Part shown: positions 34,077 to 43,900 of the stretch, one piece after another | Position numbering within the stretch: position 1 is the stretch's first letter | Layout of the letters: each line of letters begins with the position of its first letter | Origin: Bradyrhizobium zhengyangense | Lineage (GTDB): Bacteria; Pseudomonadota; Alphaproteobacteria; Rhizobiales; Xanthobacteraceae | Reading direction: 5' to 3' | Length of the DNA stretch: 64,000 nt | NCBI RefSeq assembly: GCF_022012435.1 | Contig: NZ_JAKLUA010000022.1 | Span: 1 to 64,000 of the forward strand | The notes under the pieces: generated by a model | Database searches by the model: none | Told to the model about the DNA's origin: nothing | The model's input: only the letters and a program-made list of their open reading frames with translations | Translations under genes and position numbers: made by a program

Positions 34077-34885
34077 CGAAAATCTCACTGATCGTTTCCG
34101 ACGTCGACGGCACGATGCTGACCAAGGACAAGACGCTGACGGAGCGCGCGCGGAGCGCGGTGCAACGGCTGCACCAGGCCGGCATCGGCTTCACCATCAC
34201 CTCCAGCCGGCCTGCGATCGGCATGCGCTTCCTGATCGAGCCGCTGGCGTTGTGGCTGCCGGTCGGCCCGTTCAACGGCTCCTCGATCGTCGATCCCGAG
34301 ATGAATCCGGTCGAGCAGCATCTGATCCCGAAGGACGCGGCCGAGCGCAGCTTGCAGATCCTCCGGGAGTTCGGCGCCGACATCTGGCTTTTCACTTACG
34401 ACAAATGGCTGATCGATAACCCCAGCGGTAAATACGTCGCGCATGAGCAGCACACGATCCGCTCAGATCCCACCATCGTGACGGATTTTGCACCGCATCT
34501 CGCCAGCGCCTGCAAGATCGTCGGCGCCAGCGCCGATGCGGCGGGCCTCGAGGCTTGCGAGAAGGCGATGCAGCAGGCGCTCGGCAGCGAGGCGACCGCG
34601 GTCCGCTCCCAGACCTATTATCTCGACATCACCCCGCCCGGCTTCAACAAGGGCACGTTCGTGCAGGCCATGGCCAAGCGGCTCGGCATTTCCCTGGATG
34701 CGGTCGCCACCATCGGCGACATGCAGAACGACCTCGCCATGTTCCGCGTCAGCGGCACCTCGATCGCCATGGGCAACGCCACTGACAGCGTCAAGGACCA
34801 GGCCACCAACGTCACCGCGAGCAACGAGCAGGACGGGTTTGCCGAGGCGATGGAGATGATCTTGAAGCGGAATGGGTTGGGCTAG
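34073..34885 (+). CDS. HAD superfamily Cof-type sugar phosphatase
   Basis: A 270-residue HAD hydrolase of the Cof/IIB group. Motif I is VSDVDGTMLT (nucleophile and acid Asp), motif II is in ITSSRP, and motifs III/IV are GFNKGTFVQAM and TIGDMQNDLAMF. Such enzymes dephosphorylate sugar phosphates. Its position after gntK in a sugar-phosphate operon suggests removal of an overflow or damage-derived phospho-sugar, but the substrate is not deducible. ATGA overlap with gntK. Confidence 0.9.
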   Translation: MTKISLIVSDVDGTMLTKDKTLTERARSAVQRLHQAGIGFTITSSRPAIGMRFLIEPLALWLPVGPFNGSSIVDPEMNPVEQHLIPKDAAERSLQILREFGADIWLFTYDKWLIDNPSGKYVAHEQHTIRSDPTIVTDFAPHLASACKIVGASADAAGLEACEKAMQQALGSEATAVRSQTYYLDITPPGFNKGTFVQAMAKRLGISLDAVATIGDMQNDLAMFRVSGTSIAMGNATDSVKDQATNVTASNEQDGFAEAMEMILKRNGLG

Positions 34886-34930
34886 AGCTTAATTGCGTCA
34901 AGTGCGCAGCTGGTCGTACCTCTCCCCAGC

Positions 34931-34953
34931 GGGGAGGGGTTAAGACCCTCCCC
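34931..34953. terminator. GGGGAGGG hairpin between convergent genes
   Basis: GGGGAGGG (34931-34938) and CCCTCCCC (34946-34953) form an 8-bp stem with a 7-nt loop. An overlapping alternative stem uses CTCCCC just upstream with the same GGGGAG. It lies between the convergent HAD phosphatase and GH15 genes, so it likely terminates both; it also belongs to a common dispersed GGGGAGGG repeat type. Confidence 0.5.
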
Positions 34954-34969
34954 TACCGCGCGCTCCCTG

Positions 34970-36772
34970 CTATTTCGACCGCTGCATCGCCGGCTTATCG
35001 CTGGCGTGCCTGGCCGCCGAGAGATTATGCGCGGTGTTGATCAGCGCGATATGCGTCAGCGCCTGCGGGAAATTGCCGGTCTGGCGGCGTGCGACGGGAT
35101 CATATTCTTCGGCGAGGAGCCCGACGTCGTTGGCAAGCCCTGCGATGCGATCGAACAGCGCCTGCGCCCGATCGAGGTCGCCCGCGAGCACGTGGGCATC
35201 GGCCAGCCACAGGGTGCAGGCCAGGAACGCGCCCTCGATCGGCTGGGTCTCCTCGGAGACCTCGCGCGGGTCATGCCGCAGCACGAAGCCGTCGCGCATC
35301 ATGTGCTTCTCGACGGCCGCGATGGTGCCGCGGATGCGCGGATCGTCGGCCGGCAGGAAGCCGACACCCGGCAGCAGCAGCACGCTCGCATCGAGCAGTT
35401 TTGAGCCGTAGGACTCGACGAAAGCGTTCTCTTCCGCGTCAAAGCCTCTGTTGCAGACGTCGCGATGGATCGCCTCGCGCAAGGTGCGCCAATGCAGCAG
35501 CGGCGCCTTGAAGCCAAAAGTCTCGGCGCTCTTGATGGCGCGGTCAAAGGCGACCCAGGTCATCACCTTGGAGAAGACGTAGTGCCTCGGCTGGCCGCGC
35601 CGCTCCCAGATGCCATGGTCGGGATGGTCCCAGACCTCGGCGAGATGATTCAGCACCGCACATTCCAGCGCCCAGGTCGCCTCATCGTCGAGTTGGAGCT
35701 TAGCCATGCGCGACTGGTGGAAGGCATCGATCAGCTCGCCGTAAACGTCGAGCTGAAGCTGCGCATGCGCGGCATTGCCGACACGCACCGGCTGGGCGCC
35801 CTCATAGCCATCGAGCCAGCTTGCCTCCCATTCCAGCAGCCGGCGCTGGCCCCAGATGCCGTACATGATCTGCATGTTGGCGGGCGAGCCGGCGGCCGCG
35901 CGCAGCAGCCAATTGTGCCAGGCCAAGGCTTCGTCGGTGTAACCCGAATTCATCAGTGCCAGCAGCGTGAAGGTGGCATCGCGGAGCCAGCAGAAGCGGT
36001 AGTCCCAGTTCCTGGCGCCGCCGAGCTTTTCCGGCAGCGAGGTGGTCGGCGCCGCGACGATGCCCCCTGTCGGGCCGAATGTCAGCGCCTTCAGCGTGAT
36101 CAGCGAACGCATGATGAGATCGCGATACTCGCCGTCATGCGTGGAACGGCTTGACCACTCCTTCCAGAATTTTTCGGTCTCCCGGAGCGCGATATCAGGG
36201 TCGATCGATTCAGGCGGATCGAGATGTGAGGGACCGTAGGTCAGCACGAACGGCACGGTCTCGCCGTCCCTGACCTCGAAATCGGACACCGTGGTGAGAT
36301 CCTCGCCGCGCGTCTCGACCGGCGTGCGCAGCACCGTCATGTCCTGGCCGGCGACCGCCAGCAGTGAATGGTCGATCCGCCTCACCCAGGGAATATCGAC
36401 ACCGAAGCCGAAACGGATGACAAGCTCCATCCGCATCTTCACCGTGCCCTTGACGCCGCGCACCAGCCGCACGATGTCGGACGCCTTGCCGCGCGGCGGC
36501 ATGAAGTCGACCAGCGCGACGGTGCCGCTCCCGGTCTCAAAGCGCGTTTCGAGGATGAGGGTGTTGCCGAGATAGCGGCGCGAGATACTTGTGACGTCCT
36601 CGCTCGGCGCGACCAGCCACCGACCGTTCTTGTGCGTGCCGAGGATCGCGGCAAAGCAGGCGTCAGAATCGAAGGCCGGCCAGCACAGCCAATCGATCGA
36701 GCCGTTGCGCCCGACCAGCGCCGCGGTCTCGCAGTCGCCGATCAGCGCATAGTTCTCGATCTTCTGAGACAA
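34970..36772 (-). CDS. Glycoside hydrolase family 15 protein (glucoamylase/trehalase-like)
   Basis: A 600-residue GH15 enzyme. The N-terminal beta domain starts IENYALIGDCETAALVGRNGSIDWLCWPAFDS. The alpha/alpha barrel carries GGARNWDYRFCWLRDATFTL, the acid Glu in HGIWERRG and the base Glu in LLAEEYDP. Bacterial members act on alpha-glucans or, in some actinobacteria, trehalose. Given the trehalose/glycogen neighbourhood either substrate is plausible. It starts with TTG 36772 (no in-frame ATG gives the conserved N-terminus) and follows malQ by 30 nt in the same operon. The catalytic residues look intact. Confidence 0.9.
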   Translation of the reverse strand: MSQKIENYALIGDCETAALVGRNGSIDWLCWPAFDSDACFAAILGTHKNGRWLVAPSEDVTSISRRYLGNTLILETRFETGSGTVALVDFMPPRGKASDIVRLVRGVKGTVKMRMELVIRFGFGVDIPWVRRIDHSLLAVAGQDMTVLRTPVETRGEDLTTVSDFEVRDGETVPFVLTYGPSHLDPPESIDPDIALRETEKFWKEWSSRSTHDGEYRDLIMRSLITLKALTFGPTGGIVAAPTTSLPEKLGGARNWDYRFCWLRDATFTLLALMNSGYTDEALAWHNWLLRAAAGSPANMQIMYGIWGQRRLLEWEASWLDGYEGAQPVRVGNAAHAQLQLDVYGELIDAFHQSRMAKLQLDDEATWALECAVLNHLAEVWDHPDHGIWERRGQPRHYVFSKVMTWVAFDRAIKSAETFGFKAPLLHWRTLREAIHRDVCNRGFDAEENAFVESYGSKLLDASVLLLPGVGFLPADDPRIRGTIAAVEKHMMRDGFVLRHDPREVSEETQPIEGAFLACTLWLADAHVLAGDLDRAQALFDRIAGLANDVGLLAEEYDPVARRQTGNFPQALTHIALINTAHNLSAARHASDKPAMQRSK

Positions 36773-36802
36773 TGTTTTGCGAGCCTAGGAAATCCCCGGA
36801 TA

Positions 36803-38764
36803 TCAACGCCCACCGATGAGCGAACGTTCCCGCGTCGCGGCCTTCAAAGCCGCGAGATCGACCTTGGCAGCGATCTGATCGAGTGCGACGGGAAGCCGCT
36901 GCCGCCAATTCGGGTGCTCGTCGATCGTGCCGGGAATGTTGGGCTGGTCGATCACGCCGAGCAGGTCTTCCATCGACACCGCGAGCAGCCGCGACGGCGT
37001 GCGCGACAGGAAGCCGAGCACCGAGTAGAGGTCGTTGGCGTTGATCCCGTTCTGGTGCAGAATCTGATCGAGCGCGCCGAGCGCATCCCAGCGCGCCTGT
37101 TCGTTCTCGCCGGGATCGAGCCCGAGCGACAGCTTCATCTTGAGATCGCCGAACGAGCGCCAGCCAGCATAGGTGCATAGATCATGCGTGTTGAGCGTGA
37201 CCAGCGCGTTCGGCCGGTAGTGGTCGACATTGCGGAAATGGCCGGCATCGTCGCGCTCGAACATCATGACCAGGTAGGACCAGATGCCGAAATCCTGCAT
37301 GGTCTCGCGGAAGCCTTCGGGCACGGTGCCGAGGTCCTCGCCGATCACGATGCATTTGTGGGTAACGCTCTCGCACACGACCGCCGCGAGCAGCGCCTCC
37401 AGCGGCATCTGCACATAGGCGCCGTTATCGGGCTTGAAGCCGCGCGGCACCAGATAAAGCCGCTTCAGCCCCAGCACGTGATCGAGCCTGATGGCGCCGG
37501 CATGCCGCATCGAGGCGGCCAGCATGTTCGCGAAGGGCACGAAGGACTGCGCCTCCAGGCCGCCTGCGTTGAAGCCGGCAAGGCCCCAATCCTGACCGAC
37601 GGTATTGAGGACATCAGGCGGCGCGCCGACCGCAAGGTGGCGGGAGATTGACGTCTGTTCGTTCCAGGCATCGAAGCCGTTGGATTGCACGCCGACGGCA
37701 ACGTCGAGATAGAGCCCGACGCGCATGCCGAGCTCGGCGGAGAGCTCCTTGGCGGCGCGCAATTGGCTATCCGCCGTCCATTGCACGAATTCGACGAACT
37801 CGACCCTGTGCTTGTCGGGTCCCTTGCGCATTTCAGCGCATTTGGCATCGTCCGGCTGCTGCCATTCCACTGGCCATTCCCACCACGGCACATTGAAACG
37901 ATGCCGAAGCACCTCGAAGCAGGCGAAGCGTGACAACAGCGGCCCGCGGTCCGCTCGAAACGCATCGAACTGGTTACGCCGGACACCGGTCGCGGTCTTC
38001 AAGAAGCTGTCAAAGGCAGCACGGAGGCCCAGCCATTTCAGCGCCGCCATGTCGGCGTAAGGGACACGATCGCCTTGGCGCAGCCGCGTGGCGGTCGTGG
38101 CGGCGTCCGGGACGAGGTCGGCCGAATATTCGGGAATGGCCTCGACGTCGATATACAGCGGATTGAGAAACAGCCGGCTGTTCGGCGAATAGGGGCTGCA
38201 ATCGGCCGGATGATCGTCGAACAGCACATGCAGCGGATTGAGCCCGACGCCGTCAGCCCCCAGCCGCTTGGCGAGCCTGACAAGACCGGCGAGATCGGTG
38301 AAATCGCCGATGCCCCAATTGCGGTCGGAGCGAACGGAGTAGAGCTGCACGGCCAGCAGCCAGCCGCGGTCAAACTCGCCGCCAAAGGCGCGCTCGGGTG
38401 CCACGATCATCGGCACCTCTTCCGTCGCGCCCGTAGCATCGGTCAGCGTCAGCCGGTGGTAACCGAGCGGCAGGCCGGCGGGCCAGGCGATAACAGGCTC
38501 GCGCGTCTCGCCCTGCCCGATCACATTGCCCTTGCCGGTGATTTTCCATTGCAGCGGCGCCGTGCCGACGGCAGCAAGCTCGGTGCGCGGATTGCCCAGC
38601 GCGCGCACCACCACCGGACCGCTGACGAAGCGATAGACCCGCTTCTCCGGCAGGGCATCGAGGATGGATTTGAGCGCCTCGGGCGCGGTGACCCGCAGCT
38701 TGCCGAGGGCGTCGACAAATTCGGATTGAACGCCCTTGGTCTGGGCTTGAGCTAAAAGATCCAT
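36803..38764 (-). CDS. malQ: 4-alpha-glucanotransferase (amylomaltase)
   Basis: A 653-residue GH77 amylomaltase that transfers maltooligosyl units between alpha-1,4-glucans. The nucleophile is in HAGAIRLDHVLGLKRL, the acid Glu in CIVIGEDLGTVPEGF, and the third carboxylate in ALVTLNTHDLCTYAGW. An N-terminal extension of about 150 residues with beta-rich character precedes the barrel, as in many proteobacterial MalQ. It is divergent from the glgE-like/treS operon and may share a two-sided promoter with it. Confidence 0.93.
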   Translation of the reverse strand: MDLLAQAQTKGVQSEFVDALGKLRVTAPEALKSILDALPEKRVYRFVSGPVVVRALGNPRTELAAVGTAPLQWKITGKGNVIGQGETREPVIAWPAGLPLGYHRLTLTDATGATEEVPMIVAPERAFGGEFDRGWLLAVQLYSVRSDRNWGIGDFTDLAGLVRLAKRLGADGVGLNPLHVLFDDHPADCSPYSPNSRLFLNPLYIDVEAIPEYSADLVPDAATTATRLRQGDRVPYADMAALKWLGLRAAFDSFLKTATGVRRNQFDAFRADRGPLLSRFACFEVLRHRFNVPWWEWPVEWQQPDDAKCAEMRKGPDKHRVEFVEFVQWTADSQLRAAKELSAELGMRVGLYLDVAVGVQSNGFDAWNEQTSISRHLAVGAPPDVLNTVGQDWGLAGFNAGGLEAQSFVPFANMLAASMRHAGAIRLDHVLGLKRLYLVPRGFKPDNGAYVQMPLEALLAAVVCESVTHKCIVIGEDLGTVPEGFRETMQDFGIWSYLVMMFERDDAGHFRNVDHYRPNALVTLNTHDLCTYAGWRSFGDLKMKLSLGLDPGENEQARWDALGALDQILHQNGINANDLYSVLGFLSRTPSRLLAVSMEDLLGVIDQPNIPGTIDEHPNWRQRLPVALDQIAAKVDLAALKAATRERSLIGGR

Positions 38765-38842
38765 TCGGCACGCAGCTTGCAGGCCATTGTCTGGCCGGGG
38801 GCATGGATTTTAACGAGGTCGCGGAAGAGGTTAGTCAGGGGT

Positions 38843-38897
38843 AACTCCCAAACCGCACCTGCCGTTCCCATGGGAACCAATGACACACAAGCGGCTT
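38843..38897. promoter_or_regulatory. Divergent GGAAC promoter region of malQ and the trehalose operon
   Basis: A perfect 14-bp palindrome GTTCCCATGGGAAC (38864-38877) places two GGAAC elements back to back. On the minus strand (towards malQ) GGAAC (38868-38864) is followed by GTT (38845-38843) after 18 nt. On the plus strand GGAAC (38873-38877) is followed by CTT (38895-38897) after 17 nt, one base off the consensus. This suggests sigma EcfG control of malQ, and more weakly of the glgE-like/treS operon. Confidence 0.45.
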
Positions 38898-38968
38898 TCT
38901 ATAGTGGTACCAAGCGTAGGTTCCCGACAAGGGAAACGGGCTCCTGCTTTCTTGTCAATGGCATCACC

Positions 38969-40915
38969 GTGAACAAGACAATTCAAACTGTCGAGAGTGC
39001 CGCCGCCGGCAGCGCTTTCCTCATCGAAGATATCTATCCGTTGATCGATGGCGGCCGCTTCGCCGTGAAGCGGATCGCGGGCGATCGGGTCGAGGTGTGG
39101 GCCGACATCTATCGCGACGGCGACGCCACCATCAGCGCGGCGCTGGTCTGGCGCGGCGAGCAGGACCGTGAATGGCGCCGCGAGCCCATGATCCATCATG
39201 GCGACGACCGCTGGTCCGGCGCGTTCACGCCGACCGAAGCAGGGCAATATGTCTATGCCATCGAAGCCTGGACCGACGAATTCGCCACCTGGCGCCACGG
39301 GGTCGAGCGCAAGCAGCTCTCCGGTGGCGACGTGACGCTTGATGCGATCGAGGGCGCTGGCCTTTTGACCAAGGCGCATGGCGCGCAACAGGACGCCGCG
39401 GCCGTGATCGTCAGGCAATGCGAGGACTATCTCCAGAACGGCGACGTCACCTCGCTGCTCGCAACCGACCTCGGCGAGGCCATGGCCGAGAGCCAGGCGC
39501 GGCCGGACCTGACCCGCTCGCCGAACTTCCCGCTTGTTATCGACCGCGAAAGGGCGCGCTTCGGCGCCTGGTATCAGATAATGCCGCGTAGCCAGAGCGC
39601 GGTTGCCGGCCAGCACGGCACGCTCCGCGACTGCATCGCGCGCGTGCCCGATATCGCGGCGATGGGCTTTGACGTCTTGTACTTCACGCCAATCCATCCG
39701 ATCGGCCGCACAAGCCGAAAGGGCCGCAACAACGCGCCTGTCGCAACCGAGGGCGAGCCCGGGTCGCCCTATGCGATCGGCTCGGCTGAGGGCGGCCACG
39801 ATGCTCTGCATCCCGAGCTCGGCACCATCGAGGATTTCCGCGCGCTGGTCGCGACCTGCCTCGAATTCGGCCTCGAGATCGCGCTCGATTTCGCCGTGCA
39901 ATGCTCGCCCGATCATCCCTGGCTGACGCAGCATCCGGAATGGTTCAAATGGCGACCGGACCGTTCGGTGCGGACGGCGGACGGCCCCTATTCTGATATC
40001 GTGATCCCCGATTTCGCCTCGGTCGACCGGGCCGGGCTGTGGAACGCGTTTCGCGACGCCATGCTGTTCTGGATCGACCATGGCGTGACCATCTTCGCGA
40101 TCGACAATCACGACACCGCGCCGCTGCCGTTCTGGGAGTGGCTGATCCACGAGATTCGTCAGCGGCATCCCGAGGTGATCCTGTTCTCCAAGACGTTTGC
40201 GCGGCCGAAGCTGATGAAGGGCCTCGCCAAGCTCGGCTTTGCGCAGTCCTTCAGCTATTTCCCCTGGCGCACAGGGAAGTGGGAGCTGGAGCAATATCTC
40301 GGCGAGCTCTCGCGCTATCCGGAGCGGGATTTCTATCGGGCAAACCTGTTCGTCAACACGCCGGACCTGCTGCCGTATCATTTGCAGAGCGGCGAAGCCT
40401 GGATGTTCAAGTCGCGCGTCGCGCTGGCGGCAACGCTGTCAGGGAATTACGGCCTCTATAGCGGCTTCGAGCTGCTCGAGCACGAGGCCGTGCCCGGCCG
40501 CGAAGAATATCAGGATTCCGAGAAGTACCAGATCCGCCAGCGCGACTGGGACAAATCAGGCAATATCAAACCCTGGATCACGACACTCAACCGTATCCGC
40601 AACGACAACGCCGCGCTCCAGCAGACCAGCAATCTGCGCTTCCTCGGCATCGAGGACGGCGAGACCATCGCCTTCGTCAAGGAGGCCGCTGAACCGGTGA
40701 ACGCGATCATCGCGGCCATCGCCCTCTCGCGCCATGCGCGCGAGATCTGGTTGCCGCTCGGCGACCTCACCATCGATGTCGGCGGCGAGCGCCGCCACGT
40801 CACCGCAATCGAAAATCTCATGACAGGCGAACAGTCCCGCATCGAATGGGGCGGGATCAAATTGCGTATCGATCCCGACCGCGATCCGGCCCTGCTCTTC
40901 CGCTGCCTGGCGTAA
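38969..40915 (+). CDS. GlgE-like maltosyltransferase homologue with substituted catalytic residues
   Basis: A 648-residue GH13_3 protein homologous to alpha-1,4-glucan:maltose-1-phosphate maltosyltransferase. Fold blocks are well kept: FGAWYQIMPRS, TPIHPIGRTSRKGRNN, GSAEGGHDALHPELGTIEDF and GLAKLGFAQSFSYFPWRTGKWEL. The nucleophile Asp379 (FAIDN) and Asp466 (VNTPD) remain. The general acid Glu of LSEAF is Lys408 (FSKTF), the near-invariant Arg before the nucleophile is Ala377, and the KKYQD phosphate-binding loop is replaced by GPYSDI. It is probably not a normal GlgE. I choose GTG 38969 (MNKTIQTVES), because ATG 38870 lies inside a promoter-like palindrome and the stretch between looks non-coding. 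Confidence 0.85.
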   Translation: MNKTIQTVESAAAGSAFLIEDIYPLIDGGRFAVKRIAGDRVEVWADIYRDGDATISAALVWRGEQDREWRREPMIHHGDDRWSGAFTPTEAGQYVYAIEAWTDEFATWRHGVERKQLSGGDVTLDAIEGAGLLTKAHGAQQDAAAVIVRQCEDYLQNGDVTSLLATDLGEAMAESQARPDLTRSPNFPLVIDRERARFGAWYQIMPRSQSAVAGQHGTLRDCIARVPDIAAMGFDVLYFTPIHPIGRTSRKGRNNAPVATEGEPGSPYAIGSAEGGHDALHPELGTIEDFRALVATCLEFGLEIALDFAVQCSPDHPWLTQHPEWFKWRPDRSVRTADGPYSDIVIPDFASVDRAGLWNAFRDAMLFWIDHGVTIFAIDNHDTAPLPFWEWLIHEIRQRHPEVILFSKTFARPKLMKGLAKLGFAQSFSYFPWRTGKWELEQYLGELSRYPERDFYRANLFVNTPDLLPYHLQSGEAWMFKSRVALAATLSGNYGLYSGFELLEHEAVPGREEYQDSEKYQIRQRDWDKSGNIKPWITTLNRIRNDNAALQQTSNLRFLGIEDGETIAFVKEAAEPVNAIIAAIALSRHAREIWLPLGDLTIDVGGERRHVTAIENLMTGEQSRIEWGGIKLRIDPDRDPALLFRCLA

Positions 40916-40925
40916 GGATCACGCC

Positions 40926-43900
40926 ATGAATGTTCTGTCTTCCGTCGACACCAAGAAGGCCGAGGCTGCCGCGATCGCGGACGAGCTCTGGTACAAGGAC
41001 GCCATCATCTACCAGCTCCACGTCAAGGCCTTTGCCGACAGCAACAATGACGGCATCGGCGATTTCGCAGGGCTGACCGAGAAGCTGCCTTATCTGCAGG
41101 ATCTTGGCGTCACTGCGCTGTGGCTGCTGCCGTTCTACCCCTCGCCCGGCCGCGACGACGGCTACGACATCGGCGATTACGGCGCGGTCAATCCCGATTT
41201 CGGGACGATGAAGGACTTCAAGCGCTTCATCCAGGAAGCGCAGAAGCGCGGCCTGCGCGTCATCACCGAGCTGGTCGTCAACCACACGTCCGACCAGCAC
41301 AATTGGTTCAAGCGCGCGCGCCGCAGCCCGGCCGGCTCGAGCGCTCGGGACTGGTATGTGTGGAGCGACACCGACCAGAAATACCAGGGCACGCGCATCA
41401 TCTTCACCGACACCGAGAAGTCGAACTGGACCTGGGATCCCGAGGCCGGCGCGTTCTACTGGCACCGCTTCTTCTCGCACCAGCCCGACCTCAATTTCGA
41501 CAATCCGCGCGTCGTCAGCGCCATCATTCAGGTGATGAAGCGCTGGCTGGACGCCGGCGTCGACGGCTTCCGCCTGGACGCTATTCCCTATCTCTGCGAG
41601 CGCGAGGGCACCTCGAACGAGAACCTCCCGGAGACGCATGCGATCATCAAGCGCCTGCGCCACGAGCTCGACGCCTATTCCAAGGGAAAGCTGCTGCTGG
41701 CTGAGGCCAATCAATGGCCGGAGGACGTGCAGGAATATTTCGGCCGTGGCGACGAGTGCCACATGGCCTACCATTTCCCGCTGATGCCACGCATCTACAT
41801 GGCGATCGCGCAGGAGGACCGTTTCCCGATCACCGACATCCTGCGCCAGACGCCTGATATTCCCGCGAGCTGCCAATGGGCGCTGTTCCTGCGCAACCAT
41901 GACGAGCTGACGCTGGAGATGGTGACCGACGTCGAGCGCGACTATCTCTGGACCACCTACGCCAACGATCCCCGCGCCCGTATCAACGTCGGCATCCGCA
42001 GGCGCCTCGCGCCACTGATGGACAACGACCGGCGCAAGATCGAGCTGATGAACTCGCTGCTGCTGTCCTTCCCCGGCACGCCGATCATCTATTACGGCGA
42101 CGAGATCGGCATGGGCGACAACATCTATCTCGGCGACCGCAACGGCGTGCGCACACCGATGCAGTGGAGCCCGGACCGCAATGGCGGCTTCTCCCGCGCC
42201 GATCCCGCCCGTCTCTATGCGCCGCTGATCATGGACCCCGTCTACGGCTACGAATCAGTCAACGTGGAGGCACAGTCGCGCAGCCTGTCCTCGCTGCTGA
42301 ACGCGACCAAGCGGTTGATCTCGGTACGCAAGTCGACGCTCGCCTTCGGCCGCGGCACCATGACCTTCATCCGCCCGGCCAACCGCGCCGTGCTGGCCTA
42401 TGTCCGGCAATATCGCGACGAGGTCATCCTCTGTGTCGCCAATCTGTCGCGCGCGGCGCAGGCGACCGAGCTCGATCTGTCGCCGTGGAAGGATCGCATC
42501 CCGCAGGAGATGCTCGGCCGTACCCGTTTTCCGGCGATCGGCGAATTGCCCTACATGATCACGCTGGGGCCCTATGGCTTCTATTGGTTCCAGCTCCAGG
42601 AGCGCGACAAATCCGAGCCGGTGGTGCCGCGCGCGGTGCCGGAATTCGAAACGCTGGTGGTGCCTGTTAACTCCAACTGGGTGTCGCTTGCCCGTGAGCG
42701 CGGCGTGTTCGAGCGCGACGTGCTGCCGGGATTCCTGTCGCGCACGCGCTGGTATCCCGAACACGATCCCAAGCACATCAAGGCTGCGCTGACGTCAGCA
42801 GTGCCGTTCAGCGACATCGGCGACAACAGGCCGTGGATCGCGTTCTTCGAGACGACGGACGACGAAGTCGCGACGCGCTACGTGCTGCCGATGCAGATCG
42901 AGTGGGTCCGCTTCGACCGCGAGCGCTTCAATCCGAGGGCACTCGCCGCCGTGCGCCAGGGCGCACGCGAAGGCACGCTGCTCGACGTCGCCACCGACCA
43001 GATCTTCATCGGGCTTTTCCTGCGAGGCTTGTCGCAGAATCTCGTCGTGGACGAGAACAATCTGCGGCTCGAGTTCAAGCCGACAAGCCGGTTCGCGGAT
43101 TACACCGTGAAGGAGCCTGCGCGCATTCGGACGGTCGAGCAATCGAACAGCACGGCGCTGGTCGACAATCAGTATGTCGCCAAGATCTATCGTCGGCTCG
43201 AGAGCGGCAGCAACCCCGAGATCGAAATCGGCAATTATCTCACCGAGGTCGCGCGCTTTCCCAACACACCAGCGCTGCTCGGCAGCGTCGAGCTGGTCGA
43301 GGGCGTCAGCCGCAGCGCGCTCGGCGTGCTGCATGCCTATGTCGAGAACCAGGGTGACGGCTGGGCCGTCACCACGGGCTACCTCGACCGCTATATCGAC
43401 GAGCAGCGGGTGCTGCCGCCTGATGAAATGCACCGCGAGACCCAGGAGCAGTCACCCTATTTGCACTTCGTGGCGCAGATTGGCCGTCGGCTCGCCGAGT
43501 TGCACATGGCGCTCGCCGCCGCAAAATCCCCCGACCTTGCCCCTGAACCGATCGGCAAAGCCGACGTCAAGCGCTGGACGACAGACCTCAAGGCAAGGGC
43601 CGAGCGGGTCTTCGACCGGCTGGCCGATGCCCGGGACGGCCTGCGCGAGGCTGACCGGCCCCTGATCGATCAGCTCGTCGCGATGCGCGCGACCTTGCCC
43701 GGCCACGTCAATGCGCTCTTGCCATCCGACATCGGCGGGTTGAACATCCGTCATCATGGCGACTTCCGCCTCGGGCAAACTCTGATCGTGAAGGACGACA
43801 TCTTCATCATCGATTTCGACGGCGATCCGCACCTCACCCTGGTCGACAAGCGGCGCAAGCTGCCTGCCGCGCGCGATGTCGCCGGCCTGGTCCGCTCGAT

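Noticed and set aside
38870..38968. N-terminal extension of the GlgE-like protein from ATG 38870
   Set aside because: The stretch is less GC-biased, encodes no GlgE similarity, lacks a ribosome site, and its ATG is the centre of a promoter-like palindrome.
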